A stretch of 64,000 nucleotides of DNA from Micropterix aruncella (taxonomy: Eukaryota > Arthropoda > Insecta > Lepidoptera > Micropterigidae), in NCBI GenBank assembly GCA_944548615.1, contig OX155957.1, positions 26,674,863 to 26,738,862 of the forward strand, written 5' to 3'. Shown piece after piece: positions 33,666 to 44,782 of this stretch; within the stretch, counting starts at the first letter, position 1, and each line of letters starts with the position of its first letter. A program made the position numbers and the translations under genes. Below the pieces are notes generated by a model. That model made no database searches. It saw only the letters and a list, made by a program, of their open reading frames with translations, and was not told where the DNA came from.

Positions 33666-34531
33666 TTAAGTTTACATGGGCTTAGTAACTAATGCTTATC
33701 ACTTACGCTAGGTTTACACGGACTTAGTATCTAATGCGTAGTACCTGTCATTTACACGAATACTTTACGTATAAACATGCTGATTCAGCATGTTAGTGCT
33801 TAGTATTAGTGAAACTGCCAAGCAAGTGAATAAAAACCGGTCCTATTTACTAAGCGACAAGCTACTACCCCCACTACAAATTACTAAGCACTTGTCGCTT
33901 GCTGACTCGCGTTAAAAGCCGCGGCAAGTATTTAGTGACAAATTGAAATGGCAAATTACACACGTTTGTTACGTGATAATTTCTAAGTTTATTTTATGAT
34001 TATAGTGGCAGAAAGGTGAAATTCCGTAACAACTATCAAATTTATCCAGGAATTTAAATGTGAATTTGTGTTACATTTCGAATGGATGTCTTGTCACTAA
34101 TACCTTTCTGCTAATACCAACTCGTAAACGGTTACTTCTCACGATCACTAAGCAGCTTAGCGGCAAGTACTGAGTGACAATTACTAAACCCGTGTACACC
34201 TAACATTACGCTAACCTGCTACAAGGTTGTGCTATAAAAATTAGCAAATATCACGTAAACAGAGACACCCGTGTGGTCATTTGCAATTTCAATTTGTCAC
34301 TAAACACTTGCCGTGGATGTTCACATGAGCCAGCGAGCGATAAGTGCTTAGTAATTTGCGTTGGCGATAGTCGCTTGTCGCTTAGTAAATAGGATCGGTT
34401 TCTGTTCACTCGCACTGGCAATTTCACTAATACTAAACACTAATTCAGAATGTTTACACGCAAGGTAATTAGTGTAAATGAAAAGTAGGTACTAAGCATT
34501 AGTTACTAAGCCCGTGTAAACTTGGTATTAA
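33666..34531. mobile_element. Foldback element with ~270-bp arms
   Basis: Outer ends TTAAGTTTACATGGGCTTAG and its mirror (TTAA at 34528-34531). Arms 33710-33955 and 34285-34525 are about 85% complementary, with blocks CCTATTTACTAAGCGACAAG and TTTAGTGACAAATTGAAAT. The middle repeats part of the arm (34140-34205). Non-coding. TTAA at both ends may be a duplication. Confidence 0.65.
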
Positions 34532-34854
34532 CCGGCAATTGTCGGCGTTATTAAATATTGCACAAAAAATGTCATTGTCACTCCGCTGAAGAAGATGTGC
34601 CGCCAGGGTTTATGTGGGCGCTCTGCGTAACAAAAAGTGACGGAATAATGCGAGGCTCGAATTTTACTTTCTTGTCCCACCAACCAACGAGGAGGGAAAG
34701 TATTGTGAACGTGCATTTTTTTCCGAGATGAAGACGGAAATATCCCCTCTAAGACGATTAATACTATTTCCAGACGGAAGTTTCTCTGGTCTGATTTGAT
34801 ACCGAACCGATAATATTAGGGTTATCGATAAAGCTTTGGTTCCCTAAAAAAGCG

Positions 34855-35214
34855 GTGCCGTTATCTAGCGGCCGTGTTATGACGGCCGTCTTGTTTGACC
34901 AAAGCTGTGGTTTCCTAGAAAGTGGTGCGACCTCTTTCAGTCGTAATCACTCAGTACTCACTCGAGTGGTGTTTCGTGCAGCGGTGGAGACTAATAGTAT
35001 ATTTCGAAAATTAAGTGTCGGAAGAGGAAAAAAACGTTTGGAGGAGAGTGTGCTGTTTAAAAGTCGTAATACTGAGGGTGCATTTCAGATTTTAGTGCAT
35101 CGTCATCCGCACTGTAATGACGAAAAATATAGGCAATACTTTCGCCTAACACCAGTATTGTTCGATTATGTACTAAATTACATAAAAGAGGACTTAATCC
35201 CTTCGGCTACGTAA
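34855..35214 (+). pseudogene. PIF/Harbinger-like transposase N-terminal relic
   Basis: Frame ends EGAFQILVHRHPHCNDEKYR, QYFRLTPVLFDYVLNYIKED, resembling the G-x-F...F..YFRM....F..LL..I part of HARBI1-type transposases. A stop (35212-35214) precedes the catalytic domain. The Transib element inserted 40 bp further on. Family call by a short match only. Confidence 0.4.
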
Positions 35215-35536
35215 CGACCAAATTCGGTTGCACATCAGAACACCGTTGACTACGCACAGAGGGGTATTTTAGCTATTTGTGCGGCCAAAAGTCAATTTGA
35301 CGAAATGCATATCCCACAAAAAAAACGACTACCTGAGGTAGGGTACAGGTCCTGTGGACAATACCTGACCCTTTCCACTATCGTTAAGGGCGCGCCGTGG
35401 GCTTACACTTAGTCGGAATTCGATCGTCCCATTCGGTGTATGTGTCTGTTCTCCTTGCGGCGCGCGGCAATCTTGTGAAATTACCACTTTAAAAGTGAAT
35501 ATTTATTATTCTACTATTAACTCGGAAGTGACAGCG

Positions 35537-35555
35537 ATGGATCCTGATACAACAG
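35537..35555 (+). CDS. Transib transposase exon 1
   Basis: 19-nt first coding exon (ATG at 35537) encoding MDPDTT and the first base of Gly, followed by GTAATATT. It joins in phase with 35865. The ATG is the first after the 5' end that leads into the open frame by a normal GT-AG intron of 309 bp. Confidence 0.7.
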
Positions 35556-35864
35556 GTAATATTACACTAATTTAACATTGTTTTCACTATTATAATGTGT
35601 AAATGTAGGGTTTTGAAAGTAACACGTTATTATTTCTTTTTTTTTTACAAATTTTGTTGTTTATTATAAGTTTTCTTATACCAATTCGTTAGAATTCGCT
35701 GTGATTCTTAATACAACTTAAAGTTTAAAGTCTTTATTAGCTTATAATTCAAAAAGTAGCCGCGGAAAACCGCGGATAGGTACTATTTCAGTACTTTGAA
35801 CTTTTTTAGCAAAAAAATAATAATTTTTCTATTAAGTATTCACAAGGGTATCTCTTTATTTTAG

Positions 35865-37900
35865 GTTCTCAAAGTACCTCGGGAGTAAGAGTTGTGACTC
35901 GCAAGTACTTATTCGACCGCATGCAAAATTCTAATTTGACTACTTTGCAAGAAAAATTAAATTTTGTGAAAGAGCAACTTTTAAAGTCTGAGAATTATTC
36001 GGATGATCAAATCAACACCTTAAAACGCAATATTTCATGTTTTTCAACACAAATAAGGCAAAGGTGGTCTAAAGCACATAAGAAAATAGACGTATTTCTA
36101 AAATTTAATAAAAAATGGCTTGAAGGAACTTTTGAAATTCCCGTGATTATACAAAATCGGCCAGGACGACCACGGAAACTGTTCAGAGACTCCTCTGAAA
36201 GATCAAAGAGAAGGAAAACTGAGGATGTTCGATCAACTATCGAAAGTGATATTCTTATTCATGCTGCTCAGGTTGACTTGAGAAAAACTGGTAAACGAGA
36301 TGCTTCTGAAATTTTAAAAGAAATCACCAGCACTCCGACACGTGCAAAAAAATATAAAAAAGCGTTTATCAAATCAAAACAAGATGAAACTTGCTCTCTA
36401 ACTCCAATGCAAGCATTAGCAATGCTAGTTGATGCTGATTTATGAAGAAGTCAATATGATATTATCAGAAATACTAACAAAAAAAATTTCCCTTCTTATA
36501 GTATGATACAAAAGGCTAAACAAGAATGCTATCCACCCATAGAATCGTGCAGAGTAACAAGCACTTATGCCGAATGTGATCTACAGGCTTTGGTTGATCT
36601 TACTGTGAGACGTTTGTCTATATTTCTAGAAGATATCCTAATTACGTTAGACGAACATGAACGAGAAAGCCTGAAGATAATTTGCAAATGGGGTTGTGAC
36701 GGATCGCAGCAGTCTCAGTTCAAACAAAAATTTGATAATGATGCCGACTCAGACGCGAACATTTTTCAGAGCTGCTTTGTCCCTATAAGGTTAGTTTCAA
36801 GTGAAGAAAATGAAAAAATAATATGGCAAAACCCCACCCCCTCCTCTCCTCGGTATTGCCGTCCAATACGGTTCCGATTCATTAAAGAATCTACAGATAT
36901 TACGCTCGAAGAAATAAATCACGTAAAACATTCAACAAGGGCGCTACAGGCAACAGAGGTTAAATTAAGTGATAAAAGATTTTTAGTACAACATATTTTC
37001 ATAATGACAATGGTAGACGGCAAGGTTTGCAATGCTGCCACTGGAACTAAATCTACAAGCCGATGTTACATATGTGGCGCTACCTCCAAAGAATTTAATC
37101 AATTAGACTTAAAAAAAGATATTAGTGTTGAGGCTACTGAATTTGGCCTTTCAATTCTACATGCCAGAATTAGACTTTTTGAAAGTATTCTTCACTTATC
37201 ATATAAATTGCCAATAAAAAAATACAGAGAAACGAAAACCGATACGGAAAAACTAATAGAAAAACAAAGAAAATTACAAATCCAGGACAGATTTCGAAAA
37301 GAAACTGGTTTGTTAGTGGACATACCAAAAGCAAATTTTGGAAATACCAATGACGGAAACACGAGTAGGAGATTTTTCGAAGATCCTAAAATAGCTGCCG
37401 ATATAACAGGCATAAGTTATGATCTAATATATAGAATTAAGGTCATACTAGACACAATATCGAGCGGACATATGATTGACCCAGAGAAATACGAAAAGTA
37501 CGCTCTGGATACTGCTCGACTTTATGTGCAACTGTATCCGTGGCATCCAATGACCCCGACTATGCACAAAGTACTTATTCATGGTGCAACTGTTATAAAA
37601 AATTCATTGCTACCTATTGGGCAGCTATCAGAGGAGGCCGCCGAAGCGCGGAATAAACATTTCCGAACATACAGACAAGATTTCGCACGAAAGTTCTCCA
37701 GAGAAAATTGTAATAAAGATATTTTTAATAGATTACTCATAAGTTCTGACCCCCTTTTAAGTAGTATGAGAAGCGTAAAGAGAAAAAAAATAAAGAGTTT
37801 TATGCTAGAAACAATATCTCTACTTCTGCCTGCAAACCCCAATGTTTCGGATCATTCTGACTATTCTTCAGATAGCGAAGATGGACATTTGTCAAATTAG
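35865..37900 (+). pseudogene. Transib transposase exon 2 with one in-frame stop
   Basis: Transib transposases are DDE enzymes homologous to the RAG1 core. After TTATTTTAG the frame runs to a TGA at 36443-36445 (residue 200 of about 684) and continues in the same frame to the natural stop at 37898-37900. Catalytic candidates: D in KWGCDGSQQ (36698-36700), D in MVDGKVCNA (37016-37018) and E in EEAAEARNKHF (37643-37645). The CYICGA zinc pair and the VLIHGA stretch are present. The N-terminal part has a GRPRK basic motif that may bind DNA. One nonsense change is the only obvious defect; no frameshift is seen. Recently dead, or possibly polymorphic. Confidence 0.9.
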
Positions 37901-39369
37901 AATTAAAATTTAATAATTTCTCAATAAAGTAGTATTGTTGAAAAGACAATTAACGTCACTTTTTTATTATACATGCATATGTAGGTATGTATATATATTT
38001 GTTTCATTTGTTTGATTATAGTTTTGTTTCTTATTATTGTGTGGATAGCATAATGAGCAACTCTTTATTTCTTTGTGCATCGCTAATTTTTCCGATTTTT
38101 AATGTTTTTGTTAATTTAAAATACAAATTTTGTTCGGAATCCGTTTTGAATATATATAGGTACTTAATAATTGTTAATAAACATGTCTTAGGTAGGTAAT
38201 ACGCTTTTGCAATTTTTACATCAACAATATTGTTTAGAAGCGATTTAGATTAAGATTTTTTGGACTAAAATATATATTATTATGTGTGTTTTTTTTTTCT
38301 GTTTTGAAATTTTCTTAATAAATATCTATAATTCTATCATAAAATGCTTTTTCCTATTTAATAATATTATTTAGAAGTAATTTAGACCATAAAATAGTTT
38401 TGGCCGCTTAGATTGTTAAAATACCCGTCTGTGCTACGTTACGACCAATATTGGCGGCTTGCTCCCGGAGCGCACAGTAATATTATTTTCTAATTCGAAC
38501 GCATCCTAAAATGCATACTAAATATCTCATTATTACCATAGATACATAGACGGCCGCTGGAATAATTTCGCTCGTCATTTCGCGGATATTTCTGGTAAAA
38601 TTCCATTGTCAAACACCATTTTTTTTTTTCGAGAAATCATCAAAATTTTTATTGGTTTTTATGAGCTAATATCTAAATATTTTTGTATGTAAATAAGCAA
38701 AACGAAATATTGCCATTGATAGAGAATATAATAAAGATCACGATAGTATTTACAATTTCTAAATAGGGTTCCGTATTTTTCCGTAAGACAAGTACAAGTT
38801 AGAAATGCCGAGTTTTTTTCACTTTTTCGACTTTCTCATATGTATTCATAATTATCTAATTGTTTTACAAAATGAGATTGAATTGATTGAATTCAATTAA
38901 TTCAATATTCTATATACGAAATTTCAATGCGATCATTGCACAGTAATTTTTTTTATATTCGCTATAGCAGTTCCATAGTTATAGTACTTTCTGTCGAGCG
39001 CGGCTATATTGCAAGAAATTCCAATAAATTTCCGCGGTCTGCCATGAAAATATGCCGCTACTGAAAGGATTAACTTCAGAACCATAAAATAGACAGAAAA
39101 AACCCATATGCCCAGAAAAAAACCTCACCGCTACACGCGAAAAACGTCCCATAACCGTTATGACGGCCGTCATGCAGCTGACAGCACCGGTATTTGACTT
39201 CCAGCAATCTGAGACTAATCAGTTATTCCAGGTGTTAATAAGATCATGAATAGATTCCAATTTTAGGTTAAAAAAAACACGAAAAACATGTTTTTTTAGC
39301 CTTCCAGACCAGGCATGATTTATTTCGGTTGAAAACATTTTTTTTTTGCAAAAACCAGCCAAGTAAGTA

Positions 39370-40085
39370 AGTAGTAGCATTGATTTTATAGTGTAATGTA
39401 GTAGCATTGATTTTATACACTATAAAATCAATGGTAGTAGCATTGATTATATAGGGAATATTTAGTTATCTATAGTAACATTGATAATATTTTATATATT
39501 AAGGATAAGGATTGAAATATTCTAAAAACCTATTATTTAACCAATGATTTGTTTGTTTATACTTTTTGATGTGATATTTCACAATGGCGGGGTTTATTGT
39601 CATACGCAATTTCCTACAACCAACCCTACTATGACGTGTTTACATGTATGTGTGTGTGTAACGTGTGTAAACGTGTGTATTGCATTCGATCGACCGAATT
39701 ACTGAAATGAAATTATTTAAAAATTCAATGATAACATTCATGAAAACAAATCATTAATGCCATCTATCTTATTTTTATGTAGGCTGATTATATTAATGAA
39801 ATAATACTAAAAGATATTAGAATGCTATCTATTTGACTATTTAAACTTTAAAGCGCCTAATTATTATGAATTGAAACCTGTATAGTAAATTAAAATGGAC
39901 ATCTTTATGTAAATAATATTAAAATAATAAGAGCTATGATTTAAAAATTCGTTTGTTATTATATTATCGTTTTATTTTGAGATAGGATACCGTACAGACA
40001 TGTTTAGAACGCTATATAATGGTCTACTGAGCATAAGAGAAGATTAATCAATGTCTGGAACTTTGAGTGCCATCTACTAGTTGTA
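39370..40085. repeat. Dispersed repeat related to 32390-32720
   Basis: GTAGCATTGATTTTATA is repeated three times, once inverted (39376-39450). The rest shares GTAGGCTGATTA, ATTAAAATAATAAGAG and TTTAAAAATTCGTTTGT with 32450-32640. A shorter relative is at 56140-56250. Non-coding. Confidence 0.6.
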
Positions 40086-40284
40086 CAACCTGCAATATAT
40101 TTTTTTTACAAGTTTAATTTCTTGATTTTATATTTCTTGATTATTTTAATTTGTGGTTTTAGTAAGTACATCTTAAAAATGATTTTGAGTATTGCCAGTA
40201 CTAAAATGTTGCATATCGACATTATTCCAGCATTACTCCATACATGTTACAAAATGAAGTCCCTGCAAATACGCCCTTACGTAT

Positions 40285-40627
40285 TTGTCGGTAACTATTA
40301 CACATCGGTCTAATGTGCCGCGCAATAAATTGGACTTCATTTTTGTGACATGTATGGAGTAATTCTGACGCCACACATTCTATTGTTAAGCAGTTTGACC
40401 ATTTGTTTCGAGTTCTTTATTGCATCCACTGTCTACTGACAAATTTTCAGCTTTTCCAAATTACTTTGGGGGCACTAAACTAAATTACACCTTTCCTAAT
40501 ACGCCATGCGCCAGGTGTCCCGGAGTCTGGCCTGCTGACTCTACCACAGCATTCTATGTCCATATTACTGTCTGATCTGGAAGTACCAGCTTTTACAAAA
40601 CTCTTGCACTTTTTTGTCGCTGCCTCT
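40285..40627 (-). repeat. Intron-end inverted repeat, right copy
   Basis: Reverse-complement partner of 1299-1650, ending only about 85 bp before Vps13 exon 2. The small palindrome around ATTACTCCATACATGT is repeated here at 40222-40380. Could be two copies of one MITE family; its place at both ends of the same intron is notable. Confidence 0.8.
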
Positions 40628-40710
40628 TAGACTATGAGCAGTTCGCTCCAATGAAATGAGCAGTAGGTTCACTTCAATGAAATTCTTATTTTTTTTCTTG
40701 TTATTTCCAG

Positions 40711-40985
40711 ACGGCCCTTTGCGTGACTGTGGCTGGCGGCGTGGACCATCCGTTCAATGTCACCTTCCACGGCTACTCATCTGGCGATGCTCCTGTCAGG
40801 GTTGACAACCTGTGCGATGATCTCTTCCTAAAGCTGAACCAGAAGGATATGGGTCAAGTGGCTCTTTTGAGCCCCAATCAGTCTACGCTCTATACTTGGG
40901 ACGATCCTACCACTGAGAGAACTCTCGTATGGAATATTTATAACAACAAGAGCAAAGGGTTTATTGCCGATTTTACTGTTGATGG
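40711..40985 (+). CDS. Vps13: Vps13 exon 2 (SHR-BD region)
   Basis: The exon starts after a pyrimidine-rich TTATTTCCAG acceptor in phase 0 and ends GATGG|GTAAG in phase 2. It encodes the most recognisable Vps13 block in the window: APVRVDNLCDDLFLKLNQK, then GQVALLSPNQSTLYTWDDP, then LVWNIYN. These are hallmarks of the SHR-BD domain between the VAB repeats and the C-terminal region. The reading frame is intact, with no stop or frameshift. The long upstream intron makes correct splicing of this exon depend on pairing splice sites 40 kb apart. Confidence 0.93.
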
Positions 40986-42025
40986 GTAAGTAACAATATG
41001 CTTGTATGGAATGTATAAGCCCTTACGGGTCCATTTCCATTATTATTTTGTTGATTTACCCAACCCGCGTTAATGCCACTGGGAGTCGCGTACTTAGGAT
41101 AATTTATTTATTTAGGAATTAATTCCTATAAAACATTCATTTTGCTTATAAAAATAACAGGAACCGAATGGCAAAACCTCAACCTTTTACTTATTTGATT
41201 CTGTCACCCAACTGGGTCTAGCCCGTTCTAGGTTGGACAGGAAAGAATAATAGTCGCTATACATATCGCTACACATACATATTGGCCACACAGGTCAAAA
41301 TTGAGTTCAATGTGAATTCTGACATTACTTTCGTGCACTTTTCAATGGTGAGGTCAATTCCTTTCGAAACCGGACAGCAATATGACTTGTTCTACGCTGA
41401 ATGTCGGTAATGGCTTCAAAAATACACACCTACCCACGAGTTAGGCTTCAAACTCTGTATTTTTCTATTTGTCTGGATGGGCCTTCACAATATTATTTCT
41501 GGAGTATTAACCCTTTGCGCGCGAGGCCTTCTTCGCATTTAAGAAAATACTACATCATATTGGAAAAATACTAAAAAATATTAAAACAATAGAAAGTTTC
41601 GCAATCCTAAAAGCTATAATAAAGACCTATAATGTCATGAGAATATAAATAATATTAAGCCGATGTAACAAATTTTAATTTAATAACCATTACATACATA
41701 CATACCATTCTATACATACCATTCAGACATTTATACTCAATGCTCTATCGATATTAATCCTCCCTTCCTTCATCAACCAATATGTAACAGATTTTTAAAA
41801 TGTTGTAATTGTGTTGAGAGCCTTGATTAATTCAGGAAGGTAATTATAAATCCTGGGAGCAATGAATAAGTAGTGGCGCTTTGGCTAGACTGAGTATTCG
41901 TTGAATTTGTATGTTGATTTCGCTGCTTATATCGGACCCTTACGTCGTCACCTGGTGCGGCTGCTTCTCTGTATCTTAGCACGGCCCTACCGTTTATCAA
42001 ACAGATTTTCTTTGTATTGTTGCAG

Positions 42026-43231
42026 GTACGGGGAAGAGAAGGTTTGCTTCCCCACCGTTAAACAAGCATCCGTAACTTCGGGCAGCAGCGTGACCTCAAA
42101 ACTGTCATCGACGCTCAAGCGGCTGAACCCAAAATCGCCCGAACCCATCGCGACCAGCAGCGACGATTCCGAAACGGAAGCCGCCCCCAAAACACCCACC
42201 AAAAAAACGCACAGAGACAAGGTGGTCGTGTACTGGGTCTCGTACATGGAGAATTTCCAGCGTATTTTCATGCTGACGCAGGACGAGAAAGTCGCGCTGA
42301 ACTACCGAACGAGGATCGAATCGGAGAAGTGCAATCAGGAGGTTTTCGTTTCGGTTTCCGGTGTTGGTCTCTCGCTCTGCATACAAACGCCTAAAGGGAT
42401 GAAGGAGCTAGCGTATATAAGCGTTAGCGATTCGCAGCCCCGGTGGGAGGTTTGCACGGCGCGCAAATGGAAATTGCTCACCTACGAGTTAGCGGCGTGG
42501 ATCGAAGATAAATACAAATCGGACCAAAAGAAATGCCAGTTGAAAGACTACATTCACATCGATTTTGACAAAATGCAAATGACGAAGCCGGTGTTTGCGG
42601 AGCTCAAACGCACGTACAACCCGGCCATCTGGCTGCACATGCGCAAATCGGAAACGAGCTTTTTCACCCAGTTAAAACTGCACCATTTCCAAATCGACAA
42701 TCAGCTGAGCGACGCCGTTTTTCCCAGCGTATTCCACCCGGCTCCCCTGCCGGGTAGAATCGCACGGAAACTACCCCCGCGTCCTTGCATCGAACTGATC
42801 ACTCTCAAACGATACCGTCCGGTGTACAATCAGAGCGTATATAAATACGTGAAAATTCTCCTTCAAGAGTATTGTGTAAATCTGGACCGTGGCTTTGTTA
42901 ATCACGTATTTGATATCATGAACCATATGAATATAGAGGATAAGCCGGCCGTGCGGCTGAGAGCAGATCTTGCTCTGGTTCACATGCCGCTGACGAAGAG
43001 CCCCATCGAAGCGTCTCAGACATTATTCGAGTATATCCACTTATCACCGCTGAAGCTGCAGCTCAGTTTATCGTCGAGAGGTTTTAGTCCCGAAAGTCTG
43101 TCGGCTGGATCGCGTACTAAGTTTGGACAAAAGAAGGAAAATCGGCCAAAATTATTCAACAGCGATTTACTGGAGTTCCTGTTCAATTCATGGGGATCAT
43201 ATCTTTGCGACATGAAGGACGTTCGATTGAG
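42026..43231 (+). CDS. Vps13: Vps13 exon 3 (C-terminal conserved region)
   Basis: This is a 1206-bp exon with an acceptor at TTGTTGCAG (phase 2 in) and a donor ATTGAG|GTATGT (phase 2 out). It opens with a Ser/Thr/Asp/Glu-rich, probably disordered stretch (SSDDSETEAAPKTPTKK). It then carries the Vps13 pattern VVYWVSYMENFQRIFMLTQD, VSVSGVGLSLCIQT, the IDNQLSDAVFPSVFHP block and EYIHLSPLKLQLSLS. These follow vertebrate VPS13A/C in order. The peptide SLYCCR preceding YGEEKV is intronic read-through: the acceptor gives GG|G TAC, continuing DG-YGEEKV from exon 2. Codon use is more GC-rich than the surrounding introns. Confidence 0.93.
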
Positions 43232-43368
43232 GTATGTACCTATATAATCTAAGCTCTTCAGTTTCATAAGCACTAACATACCGTCATACCGTCGATCTAT
43301 GTTTATGTAAGACCTTACCAAAACTACTTACTTGCCAAAACTTCAAATTTGCATTTTTTATTGATTCG

Positions 43369-43520
43369 GTGTAAAGTCACGCTCTGAGTTGTTCTGTCTA
43401 TGTCCTGAGGGTTGCTTAATTTTCTTGTAATTCTCATTGCAGTGGCATCTCCTAGGCATGAGTTGATGATTTTATCCGATGATGCCTCTTATGTGAACAA
43501 CTTAACTCTTTGGAATTGTT
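43369..43520 (+). repeat. Repeat with conserved peptide-like segment, copy 2
   Basis: Partner of 18063-18235, in Vps13 intron 3. The open frame MLNFLVILIAVASPRHELMI is short, and synonymous conservation could not be measured. Confidence 0.55.
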
Positions 43521-43931
43521 GTTTGTTAATTTTGCCTTTCCATGGAAGAAATTTATCGACAAAATCTTTCATTTCATCAGATGATGTCAGCATATTTTGA
43601 TTTCGCCCCAGCATACTGGTATTTTTAGTAAGATGCTCAAACAGATCCATCACGAAAACCAAATTTATGCACCAACTTTCATTGCGGAGTAAGTCCACAA
43701 ATGTAAAAGTTGTGCTTCCTTACCTGATAAAGAATAACTCGAAAACCAGGCGGCACACCAGGAGAATACTCACCGTACGCTATTGTGCCGCGGCACGCCA
43801 ATTGAAAACCACTGGCATTGATAAAAGGGGTCAATATTTCTATTAAGGAAATATATTTAATTTTTATACAAAATTTCGGTTTTAATTTCCTATGTAGAAC
43901 GGCAACTCCGTAAAATATCTCTTCATTCCAG

Positions 43932-44127
43932 AATGGCATTTTTTGAGAGACGCAACACAGCAGCTACTTCAGTACACCTCTTCAACGAAGCTTACAGCCA
44001 TTATTGGACACAGCTTATCCAACAATTCTACGTATTGATACTTGGCCTAAATATACTAGGCAATCCATATGGAGTTATAGCCGACTTCACGAAAGGTCTT
44101 GGAGATCTTTTTTATGAGCCTCATTTG
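43932..44127 (+). CDS. Vps13: Vps13 exon 4
   Basis: Acceptor CATTCCAG with phase 2 in; donor CATTTG|GTAAGT with phase 0 out. It encodes MAFFERRNTAATS, then HYWTQLIQQFYVLILGLNIL, then GNPYGVIADFTKGLGDLFYEP. The LGLNILGNPYG and FYEP motifs are the classic Vps13 C-terminal (VPS13_C) signature. The Met at 43933 is internal, not a start. Confidence 0.92.
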
Positions 44128-44199
44128 GTAAGTATTACTTTATTCTTGAAGTTTTCTTCTTTGTTGTCAATGGTATATAGATCTGCTGGATCAATTCAC

Positions 44200-44740
44200 T
44201 ATCTCCAAGACATTAACGGACAAATACTTGAGATGGTTTTCAGCTTCACTGACTTAGGAATTAACTTTAATCCTAACATTAGCTTCAACGGACATATTGA
44301 ACGGATGACATCAAAGTCTTCTCCAAAATCTTCGAGAAAGTTGCAAAGGCAAGACAATTTTTTTCATTGGAAGTAAAATACTCGCAGACTGTCAGTTCGG
44401 CTTCAGGAAAGGACTAGGCACAACAGACGCTATAACTGCTCTAACAGAGTTTATAGTCCAAACGGTGGATAAAGGAGATAAGTGTCTAGGAGTTTTACTA
44501 GACGTTGCAAAGGTTTTTGACTCCATGCCACATACTCTCCATACTAAATATTATTGTGCAAACTGAGCAGTGTGGGAATTAACTATACAAGGCTTAAATG
44601 GTTTAATAGTTATCTACCCAACAGGGTACAAAATATCACCATCCAGGGAAGCCAAAGTAAAAGCCAGCATCTTACATATAACATCACAAAAGGTATCGTA
44701 TTGAGACCAATTTTATTAAACATTTTTTTGCATAAGACAG
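44200..44740 (+). pseudogene. Jockey-type LINE RT relic in Vps13 intron 4
   Basis: Frames encode DLGINFNPNISFNGHIERMT (44252 on), then CQFGFRKGLGTTDAITALTE (44391 on), LLDVAKVFDSMPHTL and LKWFNSYLPNRVQNITIQGS, GIVLRPILLN. This is RT order partly scrambled: the DLG...HI block normally follows the FGFRKG block. Stops and frameshifts are frequent. Confidence 0.75.
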
Positions 44741-44782
44741 TCTCTTACAACCAGCCCTACTATGAAGTGTTTATATATATAA

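Larger units (their letters stand above)
35255..38433 (+). mobile_element. Transib DNA transposon, near-complete
   Basis: 3179 bp, flanked by a perfect 5-bp duplication CTACG (35250-35254, 38434-38438). Ends: CACAGAGGGGTATTTTA at left, CACAGACGGGTATTTTA at right (reverse complement), with a second matching block GCGGCCAAAA further in. Transib elements make 5-bp duplications and start CAC, so ends, duplication and transposase agree. Poly(A) signal AATAAA near 37923. Confidence 0.93.
206..40710 (+). other. 40.5-kb intron of Vps13
   Basis: The intron is bounded by GTGAGT at 206 and CCAG at 40710, both phase 0. It holds at least twenty identifiable mobile elements, a nested opposite-strand gene (first exon 21792-22949) and long AT-rich stretches with no readable gene. 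Individual elements are listed separately. Stretches not listed (for example 206-600, 1720-2320, 2920-4085, 5715-7085, 12930-13295, 15900-16850, 19120-19575, 21730-21790, 23040-23390, 29765-30795, 31890-32730, 33125-33660) show no coding signal that I trust beyond short dispersed repeats. Confidence 0.8.

Noticed and set aside
41901..42025. Possible N-terminal extension of Vps13 exon 3 starting MNLYVDFAAY
   Set aside because: This is intron read-through; the acceptor at 42025 and phase 2 join to exon 2 explain the coding start.
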